Shown here piece after piece: positions 19,734-28,747 of a stretch of 64,000 nucleotides of DNA. The translations under genes and the position numbers were made by a program. Numbering within the stretch: position 1 is the stretch's first letter; each line of letters opens with the position of its first letter. Where the stretch lies: the NCBI RefSeq assembly GCF_000830505.1, contig NZ_JXOK01000010.1:123794-187793 (forward strand). The letters are read 5' to 3'. Under the pieces are notes generated by a model, which was not told the origin of the DNA, made no database searches, and saw only the letters and a program-made list of their open reading frames with translations. Source of the stretch: Vibrio mytili (lineage in GTDB: Bacteria; Pseudomonadota; Gammaproteobacteria; Enterobacterales; Vibrionaceae).

Positions 19734-21326
19734 ATGACTGACATTTCTTATGCTTCTATCTCACGAAAGAAGAAGCTAGTTCGTGGCCTCATTTTGGCTA
19801 CTATCGTTGCAGCTGGCGCTGCGATTACATTAAGTAAACAAGACACATCATCAGAACAGGTTGTGCCTAGCAAGGACAATACATTGTCTATTAGTGGTCC
19901 TTGGGAAATTTCTAGCTTGGACCCGTCTAAACAGGGTTATATTTTGACCCGAATGCAGGTTATTGAAACCCTACTCAATGTTGATGAAACCGGGACTATA
20001 ACACCTGGATTGGCGAAAAAATGGCACAGCAGTGAAGACGGACTCACTTGGCATTTGACTTTGCGTGACAATGTCACATTTCATGATGGAAGTAAAATGA
20101 ACGCAGAGTCAGTCGTTCGCAGCCTAGCCAACGCACAGCGTAAACATGGAACGCTGAATAAAGCAGATGTTCGCCGTATTTCTGCCGTGAATAGTAACGA
20201 GATAACAATCGAACTCGTTAAACCTTACGCTGCGTTTGCTTCTCTATTAACGAACTACTCGAATGCCATTTTATCTCCGGCGTCGTTTAAATCGAACGGA
20301 GCATTAGATGCATTATATGGTACAGGACCGTATCAAATGGCGAGTTTTGCTCCTCCACACAAACTAACGGTTCAGAAGTTTGAACATTACTGGGGTGAAA
20401 AAGCGAAGATTCATTTTGCTACCTATTTAACAGGACACCGAGCAGAAAGCCGAATCCTTCAAGCGAAGTCGGGCGAGGCCGATATTGTATTCACCTTGGA
20501 GCCCTCAATGTTAGCTCAGCTCCAAAGTCATGATGAGGTGACGGTCCATAGCAACTTAATTCCAAGAACTATGTTCATCAAAGTGAATGCTGGTCACCCA
20601 TTTCTAAACGATATTAAAGCACGAAGAGCGCTGAGCATGGCTTTAGACCGTTCATCAATCGCCAAAAATGTCCTTGGCTCACCAGGAGCAGAAACGGCTC
20701 AGCTTATGCCTAGCTCTATGTCTCAATGGTTTATTGAAGGTGTTACTGCTGATAAGTTTAATGTAGAGCAAGCGCGCTCAATGCTTGCTGACTTAGGGTG
20801 GAAGCCTAGGACTAATGGTGTACTTGAACGCGATGGTGTGCCATTCAAACTAACGATGATCACTTACGCCGATCGTCCAGAGTTAACCATAGTTGCTACT
20901 GCAATACAGGCGCAATGGGCGAAGATCGGAGTGGATTTAAACGTTGATGTGACGAACTCAAGTATGATCCCCGCTGGTCATCAGGACGGTTCACTAGAAC
21001 TGGCTTTGATCGCGCGCAACTTTGGTTTTAGTGCCGATCCACTTCCAATTATCAGCTCTGATTTTGCTAATGGTGGAGGTGATTGGGGCACTATGAATTG
21101 GGAGAATGAGACGGTGAACAAGGCGATAGCGAAGCTGCTTGATAATTCCGACGCGACACGTGCGCTCGAGCTCAGCCAGCAAGTCGCTGGGGCTATTTAT
21201 CGGGAGATGCCTGTGATTCCTGTTTCCAGCTATAGCCAACATACTTCAGTAAATAAACGGGTAAAACACTTTAAGTTTGACCCGTTTGAACGTAATTACT
21301 TCATTAACCAGATGGAAATTAACTGA
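19734..21326 (+). CDS. Family 5 solute-binding protein of Nik/Opp-type ABC importer
   Basis: From ATG 19734 (AGGGA site) the protein has 530 residues: an uncleaved anchor or signal segment (LVRGLILATIVAAGAAITL), then the family-5 solute-binding fold. Typical motifs are WEISSLDPSKQGYILTRMQV, LAKKWHSSEDGLTWHLTLR and DVTFHDG-like NVTFHDGSKMNAESV. Family 5 proteins bind peptides, nickel-chelates or metallophore complexes. No conserved CxxC or His ligand set reveals the substrate. It ends in a 1-base overlap with the first permease gene (21326). The promoter context suggests metal supply, but a peptide substrate remains possible. Confidence 0.9.
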   Translation: MTDISYASISRKKKLVRGLILATIVAAGAAITLSKQDTSSEQVVPSKDNTLSISGPWEISSLDPSKQGYILTRMQVIETLLNVDETGTITPGLAKKWHSSEDGLTWHLTLRDNVTFHDGSKMNAESVVRSLANAQRKHGTLNKADVRRISAVNSNEITIELVKPYAAFASLLTNYSNAILSPASFKSNGALDALYGTGPYQMASFAPPHKLTVQKFEHYWGEKAKIHFATYLTGHRAESRILQAKSGEADIVFTLEPSMLAQLQSHDEVTVHSNLIPRTMFIKVNAGHPFLNDIKARRALSMALDRSSIAKNVLGSPGAETAQLMPSSMSQWFIEGVTADKFNVEQARSMLADLGWKPRTNGVLERDGVPFKLTMITYADRPELTIVATAIQAQWAKIGVDLNVDVTNSSMIPAGHQDGSLELALIARNFGFSADPLPIISSDFANGGGDWGTMNWENETVNKAIAKLLDNSDATRALELSQQVAGAIYREMPVIPVSSYSQHTSVNKRVKHFKFDPFERNYFINQMEIN

Positions 21327-22264
21327 TGTTGTGGCGAAACGTTAAACAGCGCCTATACCAGCTTATCTTAGTTGCTTGGGGGGTAGGTACGCTGACCTTC
21401 ATCCTTATGAGAAGTTTACCTGGTGATATGGCGTATCGAATCGCTGCAAGTCGTTATGGTCAAGATAATGTTGATTCTGCGGCCGCTGCGTTGGTGCGTC
21501 AGGAGCTCAACCTTGATCAGGGATGGTTGAACAGCTATCTCAGTTGGCTTGTTGATCTACTGCAACTCAACTTGGGTAAGTCCATGGTGAGTGGACTACC
21601 TGTTAGCGAGATGGTAATGCATCAATTAGGTCACTCTCTGCTGTTGGCCGGGTGTGGTATCGCTTTGTCGGTTCTCATTGCGCTTCCACTCGGCACGTTA
21701 TCTGCGAAAAAAGGCGGGAGCTTCAATGCACTGATGGTGTGGTGTTCCACTTTTACGCGAGCAATGCCGGTGTTTGTTCTTGGCCTAGTCTTGATCTTGA
21801 TTTTTGCCATGGAATGGAAATGGTTTCCTGTTGCTGGCTTTGGCAGTTGGCAACACTTGGTTCTTCCTAGCCTTACATTGGCAATCAGTCTTGCTGCTGT
21901 CTCAAACCGCGTTGTACACATTAGCGTAAAAAACGTGTTGCGCTCTCCTTTCTATACATTTTCACGTGTTAAAGGACTGAGTGAAAAGCAGACATTCTTC
22001 CGTCATGGCTTACGAAACATGGCTGTGCCTATCGTTGCATTTATAGGGATTCAACTGGTCAGTGTCATTGAAGGCATCGTTATGATCGAGTCTCTATTTT
22101 CATGGCCAGGCGTGGGTCATGGGTTAGCGCACGCGATTTTTGCTCGTGATATTCCTGTTATTCAAGGCTGTGCACTGACGATGGGAGTTCTTTTTGTGCT
22201 GCTAAATAGCATTATTGATGTGCTTTGCTATTGGATTGACCCAAGAGGACAGCAAGAAAAATGA
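21326..22264 (+). CDS. ABC permease, NikB/DppB-like
   Basis: This 312-residue inner-membrane permease has the standard N-terminal pattern (VGTLTFILMRSLPGDM, then LGQD..SAAAALVRQELNLDQ-like), six helices and the EAA loop (KGLSEKQTFFRHGLRN). It pairs with the next permease to form the channel. It overlaps its neighbours by 1 bp and 4 bp, indicating one operon. Confidence 0.92.
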   Translation: MLWRNVKQRLYQLILVAWGVGTLTFILMRSLPGDMAYRIAASRYGQDNVDSAAAALVRQELNLDQGWLNSYLSWLVDLLQLNLGKSMVSGLPVSEMVMHQLGHSLLLAGCGIALSVLIALPLGTLSAKKGGSFNALMVWCSTFTRAMPVFVLGLVLILIFAMEWKWFPVAGFGSWQHLVLPSLTLAISLAAVSNRVVHISVKNVLRSPFYTFSRVKGLSEKQTFFRHGLRNMAVPIVAFIGIQLVSVIEGIVMIESLFSWPGVGHGLAHAIFARDIPVIQGCALTMGVLFVLLNSIIDVLCYWIDPRGQQEK

Positions 22265-23070
22265 TGAAACACTTAACATTAAATCAAAAGCTTGGATTGG
22301 CTATCCTATTCGGCTTGTTCTCTTTCTCTTTGTTTGTCACCTGGTTGTCTCCTTATACGATCGATGAGCAGGATCTATCCATTCGTTTGCTCGCTCCCAG
22401 TCACGCGCATTGGTTCGGAACCGATCATTTTGGACGAGATATGATGACGCGCCTAGCTAGCGCGATTTGTCTCTCCTTTTCCTTAAGTGTGCTTTGTGTC
22501 ATCAGTGCATCTGTGTTGGGTGTCACGCTTGGAGTGTGCTCTGCATGGGCTGGTGGTCGGGTAGAGCAAGGATTAGAAGTCGTCGTTAATATTCTATTAG
22601 CGTTACCCGGCTTAGTACTCGTCCTGTTGCTGTCAGCAATTGCGCCAGGCTCTTTCTTTGTCATGTATTTAGCTATTTCCTTGGTTCAGTGGGTTGAGTA
22701 TTACCGAGTGACTCGTGCCATTAGCCGCACGATCATCGACAGCCCTGAGCGACAAGTATCAATGATGATGGGATTTGGCAAGTGGTATCAGTTTAAACGC
22801 CATATTTGGCCAGCGATTTCGCCTTCTGTTTTTACGATGGCGGCTTTTGGTGGCGCAAATGCAATTTTGATGATGGCGTCACTCGGTTTTGTGTCGGTCG
22901 GAATTCAGCCTCCTTTAGCAGAACTCGGTTTGATGAGCGTTGAATTGTTCCCATTTTATGTTGACGCACCTTGGGTTTTGGTTCAGCCACTAATGGTCGT
23001 CGCGCTATTGGTTTTAGGCTTTCATTTATTAGCAGGAGCGAGCCGTGAGTCTCTTAATACAACTGACTGA
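22261..23070 (+). CDS. ABC permease, NikC/DppC-like
   Basis: This 269-residue second permease has the DppC-type entry (HWFGTDHFGRDMMTRL) and a C-terminal SLGFVSVGIQPPLAELGLM segment. Its 3' end overlaps the ATPase gene start by 26 bp in a different frame. It pairs with the upstream permease. Confidence 0.92.
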   Translation: MMKHLTLNQKLGLAILFGLFSFSLFVTWLSPYTIDEQDLSIRLLAPSHAHWFGTDHFGRDMMTRLASAICLSFSLSVLCVISASVLGVTLGVCSAWAGGRVEQGLEVVVNILLALPGLVLVLLLSAIAPGSFFVMYLAISLVQWVEYYRVTRAISRTIIDSPERQVSMMMGFGKWYQFKRHIWPAISPSVFTMAAFGGANAILMMASLGFVSVGIQPPLAELGLMSVELFPFYVDAPWVLVQPLMVVALLVLGFHLLAGASRESLNTTD

Positions 23071-24429
23071 TCTCTCGATCAAAATAAAAGAAGTCGAGCT
23101 TCTCGAGCCACTATCGTTGACGCTCTATCAAGATCAACCTGTCACGATCCTAGGTCAGACAGGATCAGGAAAAAGCCTGCTTGCACAAGCAATCGTCGGT
23201 TTATTGCCAAGTGAGTTGACACAGAAAGGACAAATTGAAGTATTTGGCAACACCCATGACCGACGATCATTAACCAATTTGTGGGGCAAAGAGCTTGTTA
23301 TGCTACCTCAAGAGCCTTGGCGTGCACTCGATCCCTTGATGCCTGCCTATCAACAAGTGGCTGAGGTGTATGAGTGTGTTCATGGTTTGAATAATGAGGT
23401 AGCTTTCAATCGAGCCATTAGTGAACTGGATAAAATTGGTCTAAAACATAGTGCGTCTAAACGACCAGGGCAATTGTCAGGAGGGATGGCGCAGCGTCTG
23501 GCGGTAGTTTCTGCAACCGCTGGCGGTGCTAAGCTGATACTGGCGGATGAGCAACAAAAGGGTTGGATGTAAGTCGTCGTGATGACATCATTCAGCTGCT
23601 CATCCAATGTTCGCAAGGCGGTGGTTTGCTGACTATCACACATGATATCGAAGTCGCACGACAAATTGGCGGTGACATCATTGTTATGAAAGAGGGGAGT
23701 GTTGTTGAAAAAGGCTCGGCAGAACAGGTGCTAAATAATCCAGAGCACGAATACACACAGGCTTTAATTAATGCAGATCCGAAACGTTGGCAGGCAAGAG
23801 AAAAGGTTTTATCTCTGCAACAACCTGTACTCGAAGTGCGTGACTTAGCGATTGGGAGAAATGGCCACACACTATCGAAAGGGATAAACTTTGCCGTTCA
23901 CAAAGGAGAAGTGATCGGTGTCGTTGGAGACAGCGGCTGTGGAAAAAGTACATTAGGAGATACGTTACTTGGTTTATTGACGCCACTTGATGGAAAAGTG
24001 ACGAAGACGGCTTCTAATACAAAGCCTTACCAATGGTTGAAGTTATTTCAGGATCCACCAGCCGCATTTTCCTCAAGTGTTACACTCGGTGTTTTGCTCG
24101 AAGATTTAATACAACTGCATCTGTTGGACAGAAATCGAATCGCCCCTCTGATGGCAAAGTTAAAACTCTCACCAGAGTTATTAAATAGAAGAAGTACAGA
24201 GGTGTCTGGTGGCGAGCTACAGAGATTTGCTATTCTGAGAGCACTGTTATTGGACCCAATATTTTTATTTGCGGATGAACCTACATCCAGACTTGATCCG
24301 ATCATTGCGAAAGAGGTGACGGAGTTACTGGTCAACCTAGCAAAAGAGCAGGGATGTGCGCTACTTATTGTCAGTCATGATCCTGATTTAATACACAAGA
24401 CTTGCGATAATGTGGTTAAGTTAAATTAA
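23045..24429 (+). pseudogene. Fused double ABC ATPase (NikDE/DppDF-like), frameshifted
   Basis: Two ATPase domains lie in one polypeptide. Domain 1 has Walker A GQTGSGKS, signature LSGGMAQR and Walker B LILADE. Domain 2 has Walker A GDSGCGKS, signature VSGGELQR and Walker B FLFADEPTSRLDP. One C is missing at about 23552: GAGCAACAAAAG should read GAGCCAACAAAAG, restoring ADEPTKGLDVSRR. The repaired length is 461 residues. Most Nik/Opp systems use two separate ATPases, so the fusion marks a distinct subgroup. The gene closes the operon, with a terminator at 24467. Confidence 0.9.
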
Positions 24430-24461
24430 GCTGCAGTAAGCTATAAAAAGTAGCAAGCAAT

Positions 24462-24496
24462 AAAAAACGCCTTTGTTGCGGAAGTAACAAAGGCGT
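24462..24496. terminator. Bidirectional terminator
   Basis: Perfect 11-bp arms ACGCCTTTGTT (24467-24477) and AACAAAGGCGT (24486-24496) are flanked on the left by an A-run, which is a T-run on the minus strand. It serves the minus-strand co-sensor gene and lies just past the ABC operon on +. Confidence 0.85.
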
Positions 24497-24584
24497 CAAT
24501 TGTAAATGTTATTCTCGTTAGTCAATAAAGACGATACCTAATCAAGATTCATTGGTTCGTTAGCGAGCTTTCGCTTATGGCCCA

Positions 24585-25076
24585 TCATTGTTCCATGCAG
24601 CGGACTACGTGTTTATCAAGATCGTAGTAACACAAAAAATTGTCGACAAGTATACGTTCATACATTCGGTCTTTGTATACGTCGATACCAAGAAATGACT
24701 TTTGAATCTTGGTGACAATAGGTGACGTTGATGCTTCAAAAACTACCGGCCTGTTTACATCTTCCACTTCTTCAATTTTATTTGTTCGAGCTATCAATAA
24801 ACCATCTTTATTATAAATGTCGCCATCTAAAGTAAACGTGCTGTATTGCGTATCTTTTTCTACATCAATAATTTTCACAATTGAGGTGTATTTTTGCTCT
24901 TCTGATAGAAAATCAGCACTTGTCGTGAGCTTAATCGTGTCCTGATCTTGTGAAAGAATAAATTCGGTTCTCTTGTAATAACCATCAAAGTGAATGTCTT
25001 CATTTAAATTTGTTGCAACAAGCAAAATAATTAGGACGACAAACACGAGAAGGTTAATAGGTCTTAAATAACTCAT
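24585..25076 (-). CDS. Membrane-anchored periplasmic co-sensor (ToxS/VtrC-like)
   Basis: This 163-residue protein has one N-terminal membrane helix (INLLVFVVLIILLVATNL) and a periplasmic beta-rich domain with two late Cys residues (FLCYYDL, VRCMEQ). It overlaps the ToxR-like gene by 4 bp (ATGA). Position, size and topology match ToxS, TcpH and VtrC, which stabilise their regulator or bind bile salts with it. I cannot assign it to one of these by sequence. Confidence 0.78.
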   Translation of the reverse strand: MSYLRPINLLVFVVLIILLVATNLNEDIHFDGYYKRTEFILSQDQDTIKLTTSADFLSEEQKYTSIVKIIDVEKDTQYSTFTLDGDIYNKDGLLIARTNKIEEVEDVNRPVVFEASTSPIVTKIQKSFLGIDVYKDRMYERILVDNFLCYYDLDKHVVRCMEQ

Positions 25077-25921
25077 ATTTTACAGCCCTTAGTTTTTAAA
25101 TTGGCAACAATTGCTTCTAGGTCGTTACCGGAGTAAGAAAAAAGCTCTTTATCTTGTAAACAGTCAACAACAACTCCATTGGAAACGGTATTAACAAACA
25201 CAACGCTTTTATTATCGTGAATGGCTTTCTCGATGATGATTTGTAGCGTACTGGTGTTAACTGCCACCTTATCGTTATCCGACTCTGTACTAATTAACGA
25301 TGAAAACGCCTGGTTATCTTTGGTGTAAATTGCAACGTGATGGTCACTGTCGATGACATCAACGACAGCCGGCTTAGGGGGCGTTCTTCCGCCAAAAATA
25401 AGCAACATAAGAAGTGCGATGTTAACAATAAGAAGAGGGTAGCCCAAACCTAATAGTGCGATTCGTTTCACACTGCCAAATTGAAACTTTTTTTCTATTG
25501 CTGCACTTTGCGCGTCTGTCTGTTTACTCGCCGTATTTTGTTCTGACTCACTGATGGATACACTTTGTGGGACGCTGTCTTTAGCGTCAACCGCAATGCC
25601 AGTTTCGGTCAATTGGACTTTGTCCGTTAATACGGTGTAGCCTTTATTTTTTTCGTTGGTGATAACGTCTAGATTTGTGTGGGACTTGAAGATTTTTCTG
25701 ACATTGGCAATCGCAACGGGTACTGAATTTTTTGAAACGAGCTTATTCGGCCAGCCAATGGTCGCAAGTTCTTCTTTCGTATAGAACTTGCCTTTATTAG
25801 CTAATAAATTACTCAATATCGCAGATTCGGAGTAAGAACACTTGTACTTTACTTCATCAACAATGATGAAGTAGCTTCCACCGTCCTCACTGACGCTTAC
25901 ATAAATGCAGTTATCACTCAT
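25073..25921 (-). CDS. ToxR-like membrane transcriptional regulator
   Basis: This 282-residue protein has three parts. Residues 1-105 form an OmpR/PhoB-type winged helix (YSESAILSNLLANKGKFYTK, SVPVAIANVRKIF, KGYTVL). Residues 106-150 are a polar linker, followed by one membrane helix at about 153-177. The rest is a periplasmic domain with two Cys (VVDCLQ and KGCKI). This is the ToxR/TcpP/VtrA plan, in which a periplasmic signal is sensed directly and DNA is bound from the membrane. It is followed by its co-sensor with a 4-bp overlap. The divergent small exported protein genes from 26441 are candidate targets. Confidence 0.85.
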   Translation of the reverse strand: MSDNCIYVSVSEDGGSYFIIVDEVKYKCSYSESAILSNLLANKGKFYTKEELATIGWPNKLVSKNSVPVAIANVRKIFKSHTNLDVITNEKNKGYTVLTDKVQLTETGIAVDAKDSVPQSVSISESEQNTASKQTDAQSAAIEKKFQFGSVKRIALLGLGYPLLIVNIALLMLLIFGGRTPPKPAVVDVIDSDHHVAIYTKDNQAFSSLISTESDNDKVAVNTSTLQIIIEKAIHDNKSVVFVNTVSNGVVVDCLQDKELFSYSGNDLEAIVANLKTKGCKI

Positions 25922-26440
25922 TTTAATGCTGTCTCTTCTATTTTTATCATGGATTCATGGGCATAAATCAATTAAATCATACTATAAATTTCATAAATTA
26001 TCCTAGCTTATGATTGTTACCGTAACGTCAAATTCGCGTCGCAAATGATCTACGACAGGTTAACCGATTAAAATTGACTTGATTGATGGTTTTTTAATCG
26101 GGCCAGATGGGGTGGAGAAGATTATTATCGTTTTATCAGGTGGTTAAGAGGTTCTTTGTGCGTAAGACATAGTTGGAAATCTTACATGTACACCTGCTCT
26201 CAATGTCGTTTTGGTCAGATTCTTAGATAATTTACCCGCTTATTTTATGTAGATAATTAACAAGGCGTGGTTGCTCTGATGTCCCGTTATCGTTATTAAA
26301 TTTTATAAATGTACATTGTTATGGATGAGAACTAGCTTTAACGTTCGATAAAAAGCGCAAAATTGTGTGTAAGCGTAAGCTCAGGCTTAAGCGACTATCA
26401 TTGACGCGCAATTTATTCTCGTTGATAAATGAGGAATTAA
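25922..26440. other. Divergent intergenic region, 519 bp
   Basis: AT-rich region between the ToxR-like gene (-) and the tandem small exported proteins (+). It must carry promoters for both. I see no credible ORF with a ribosome site and no TGTAA-N6-TGTAA repeat here. The length leaves room for a regulator-binding region or an sRNA that I cannot identify. Confidence 0.45.
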
Positions 26441-26632
26441 ATGAAAAAGCTACTCGTTTTACTTGCACTTGCAGGCCTAGTTGCCCCAGCTTTGGCCAGC
26501 ACGGGCTTTTACAAGTTTGAGAGCGTGGGCGGTCGTTTTCGGATCTGTCACTATAATGTAATGGCCTCCGACTATGCTGTTACTGTAAAAGTGAGTGAGC
26601 AATGCCCGCTGACTATTGACGTCGCGCTGTAG
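26441..26632 (+). CDS. Small exported Cys protein, copy 1
   Basis: This 63-residue protein has a clear signal peptide (MKKLLVLLALAGLVAPALA) and a mature part of about 44 residues with CHYN and EQCPLTIDV. It shares the spacing C-x-Y ... C-P-L-T-x-x-V with the next gene, so they are paralogues. A GAGGAAT ribosome site lies 7 bases before the ATG. The two Cys probably form a disulfide in the periplasm. Function unknown. Confidence 0.75.
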   Translation: MKKLLVLLALAGLVAPALASTGFYKFESVGGRFRICHYNVMASDYAVTVKVSEQCPLTIDVAL

Positions 26633-26645
26633 CATAGCGACGATA

Positions 26646-26915
26646 ATGAAGGCTCTACCCGGCATCGTAGCAACCACAATTTTGGGCGTTATTGCGCCAG
26701 CTTCCGCAGCCAATGATTCCGTCATGCTGACAAAAGAGATAGTGGTTGAACGGGGCACCCTGTGTGTCTACAGTGATTTTGACAGAGACTACACGATAAC
26801 AATTGAAGATTACGAATACTGTCCGTTGACGTTGCATGTAGACCAACGGCAGAACAAAAAAACACAAGAAATGACGTTATCACACTCAGTTTTAGGTGAA
26901 TTGTTTTCGCAGTGA
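26646..26915 (+). CDS. Small exported Cys protein, copy 2
   Basis: From ATG 26646 the protein has 89 residues: a signal peptide (MKALPGIVATTILGVIAPASA) and a mature part with LCVYSDFDRDYTITIEDYEY followed by CPLTLHVD. It matches the first copy in the C-x-Y ... C-P-L-T block and has an extra 20-residue polar tail. It starts 13 bp after the first gene and is probably co-transcribed. An upstream in-frame start at 26616 would spoil the signal peptide. Function unknown. Confidence 0.7.
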   Translation: MKALPGIVATTILGVIAPASAANDSVMLTKEIVVERGTLCVYSDFDRDYTITIEDYEYCPLTLHVDQRQNKKTQEMTLSHSVLGELFSQ

Positions 26916-27322
26916 ATCTTGGTTTTAATCTGTTTTTTTCTAAATTAATTGCACACTGTTTTAATGTAACCTTTTGTTTTGGTTCATTTTTTATATTATT
27001 AATTTTAATTAATCCACTTTGTGCATGGTGATGGGTAGACTTGTAGTCAATCAAATAACAACGTCTCGGCAAACACCGAACTAAAAGTAGCGTTTACGAT
27101 AAGATATGCAATTACAATACTAGGTCTTACGTAACAAATGAGCTACACTTTACAAACACTTATGGGCTTTTTGTTTATGAGTGTGAGATCTTACTGATGA
27201 CGCTTAAGCCACAAAAAGGTGGTGTTACCAGTGGGGCAACGAACAAGAGGTAGTGCTTTAGCATCATGTTGACTAAGTGCTGCACTCAACATTATTGATA
27301 AATAACAATGGAAAATATTGCT
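26916..27322. other. Intergenic region, 407 bp
   Basis: Very AT-rich at 26930-27020, then mixed. A possible promoter TTGACT at 27269-27274 precedes the lipoprotein gene. No ORF with a ribosome site is seen. Confidence 0.4.
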
Positions 27323-27967
27323 ATGAAAAAATTCATTCTCGCGGCGGCAGTGGCTGGTGTTTTAGCTGGTTGTAACTCTGATGATGTAGAAAAGGCACTT
27401 CTAACAAGTTTAGATGCAGGTGAAACTGACACTGCAGCAGCTGAAGTTGCGAATGCAACTTCAGTGATTGTGAATGACGTTTTAGATCAATGTGGATTTT
27501 TGGAAGCTAACGCTAACTTTGATGATTGTGATATAGCTGGTCAAACCTACACGCCTGGTGTTAATGCTATCGACTTTAGTGATGATCAGACAGTTGAAGG
27601 TGAAGAAATCGATAACTTTTCTGAGCTAGAACTTAAAGTAACTTATGATCAAGCTGACCAAGTAATCACACTTAATACTAAAGTTTCTGGTGCGTACTGG
27701 CAATTTGATAACAACTTGCAAACCACTTATACCAATGATGGTGATTCGCTAAAGCATGAACTAAAAATTGACGTTGCTGACTTTGCGAATACCAAAGAAG
27801 CAAAAGTTACTTTTGATGCACAAAACATCATGGATATCAACGACGTTGAAACATTCCGTTCATCAGCAGAAAATATAGTGTACTCTCAGGCTGAAAGTGG
27901 CTTTAAAGGTGGTAGTCTTATTGTAATTACTGATAAGAATGGCGACGAAGACCGCTTTGTCCAATAA
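27323..27967 (+). CDS. Putative lipoprotein of unknown function
   Basis: From MKKFILAAAVAGVLAGC the protein has a type II signal peptide with lipobox LAGC. The next residues are NSDD, so Asp is not at +2 and the outer membrane is the likely site. The mature part is acidic, about 195 residues, with two further Cys (QCGF, DDCD). It has alternating hydrophobic stretches that suggest beta strands. I do not recognise the family. Two hairpins follow. Confidence 0.75.
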   Translation: MKKFILAAAVAGVLAGCNSDDVEKALLTSLDAGETDTAAAEVANATSVIVNDVLDQCGFLEANANFDDCDIAGQTYTPGVNAIDFSDDQTVEGEEIDNFSELELKVTYDQADQVITLNTKVSGAYWQFDNNLQTTYTNDGDSLKHELKIDVADFANTKEAKVTFDAQNIMDINDVETFRSSAENIVYSQAESGFKGGSLIVITDKNGDEDRFVQ

Positions 27968-27981
27968 GAGCAAGTCGTTTT

Positions 27982-28014
27982 AAAAGTGACTTTCGCTCAG
28001 TGAAGTCACTTTTT
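27982..28014 (+). terminator. Intrinsic terminator
   Basis: Perfect 11-bp arms AAAAGTGACTT / AAGTCACTTTT surround a 10-nt loop, with a T-run at the end. Confidence 0.85.
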
Positions 28015-28040
28015 CAGGGTAGGTGATATACCTACCCTGA
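28014..28040. repeat. Second perfect hairpin, adjacent
   Basis: Arms TCAGGGTAGGT / ACCTACCCTGA pair perfectly over 11 bp around a 5-nt loop. It starts where the preceding terminator ends. There is no T-run, so it is not a second intrinsic terminator of the usual kind. Confidence 0.6.
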
Positions 28041-28198
28041 TCAATTTACCTTTAAACTTTATCAACCTTCACGGAACAATAAATATTGGAGTAATACGCA
28101 CCTCCACTTAGGGATGTCTACTTTTTATTCGCTGGATTTTATTTGCTATTTTCCTGACGATGTTTAATCAAGTTTAACCTAAACGAGAGCGCATATTT

Positions 28199-28687
28199 AT
28201 GAAATATTTAAAAATTTCGATATTAATTATTTTTGCGGCCATTCAATTACCACTTATTTCCTCCGCTTACGCCAATAGCTTTAATGAGACAGAAGAATTC
28301 CCTCAATATGATGGTTCCACTCATTACAATAACACTCAGCAAAGTACTAATGAGACCTTGCAAGAGTTTTATATTGCCAGTCAACAAGCGATGCGAAAAG
28401 GGCTTAAAAGTTTTCACAACTATGCACTAGATATTACCGCTCATTACGTTGCGGAACACGGCACTAAACATCTATTCCAATCGGAATTGAATGTGCTTCA
28501 TAAGGAACGCCCTTATTTACTGCATGCCAGTGAATTAGCTCACACTGCAAATTTAGTGAAAGTTGCTGATTCGAACGAAATTACCGAAGCGGATTACGAA
28601 AGTGCCTTATATTCATGCCACGACATGTGGGTTCGTAGCGATAAATATAAACGCAGCTACATCGAATACGTGAATTCACAGCTGTAA
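28199..28687 (+). CDS. Exported protein of unknown function
   Basis: This 162-residue protein has a signal peptide (ISILIIFAAIQLPLISSAYA) and a polar, mostly helical mature part with a single Cys (YSCHDMW). There are many His and Tyr residues. I do not recognise the family. The next gene, 60 bp downstream, is also unknown; the two may form an operon. Confidence 0.6.
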   Translation: MKYLKISILIIFAAIQLPLISSAYANSFNETEEFPQYDGSTHYNNTQQSTNETLQEFYIASQQAMRKGLKSFHNYALDITAHYVAEHGTKHLFQSELNVLHKERPYLLHASELAHTANLVKVADSNEITEADYESALYSCHDMWVRSDKYKRSYIEYVNSQL

Positions 28688-28747
28688 TCTGAATCAGTAA
28701 TTTAAATCTTTAACCTGAGTCTTTAGTGAAGAGAGAGGGGAGTAACA

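Noticed and set aside
26176..26230. A 14-codon ORF with a CxxC motif in the 519-bp intergenic region
   Set aside because: No ribosome site, no signal peptide, and a motif that occurs by chance at this length.
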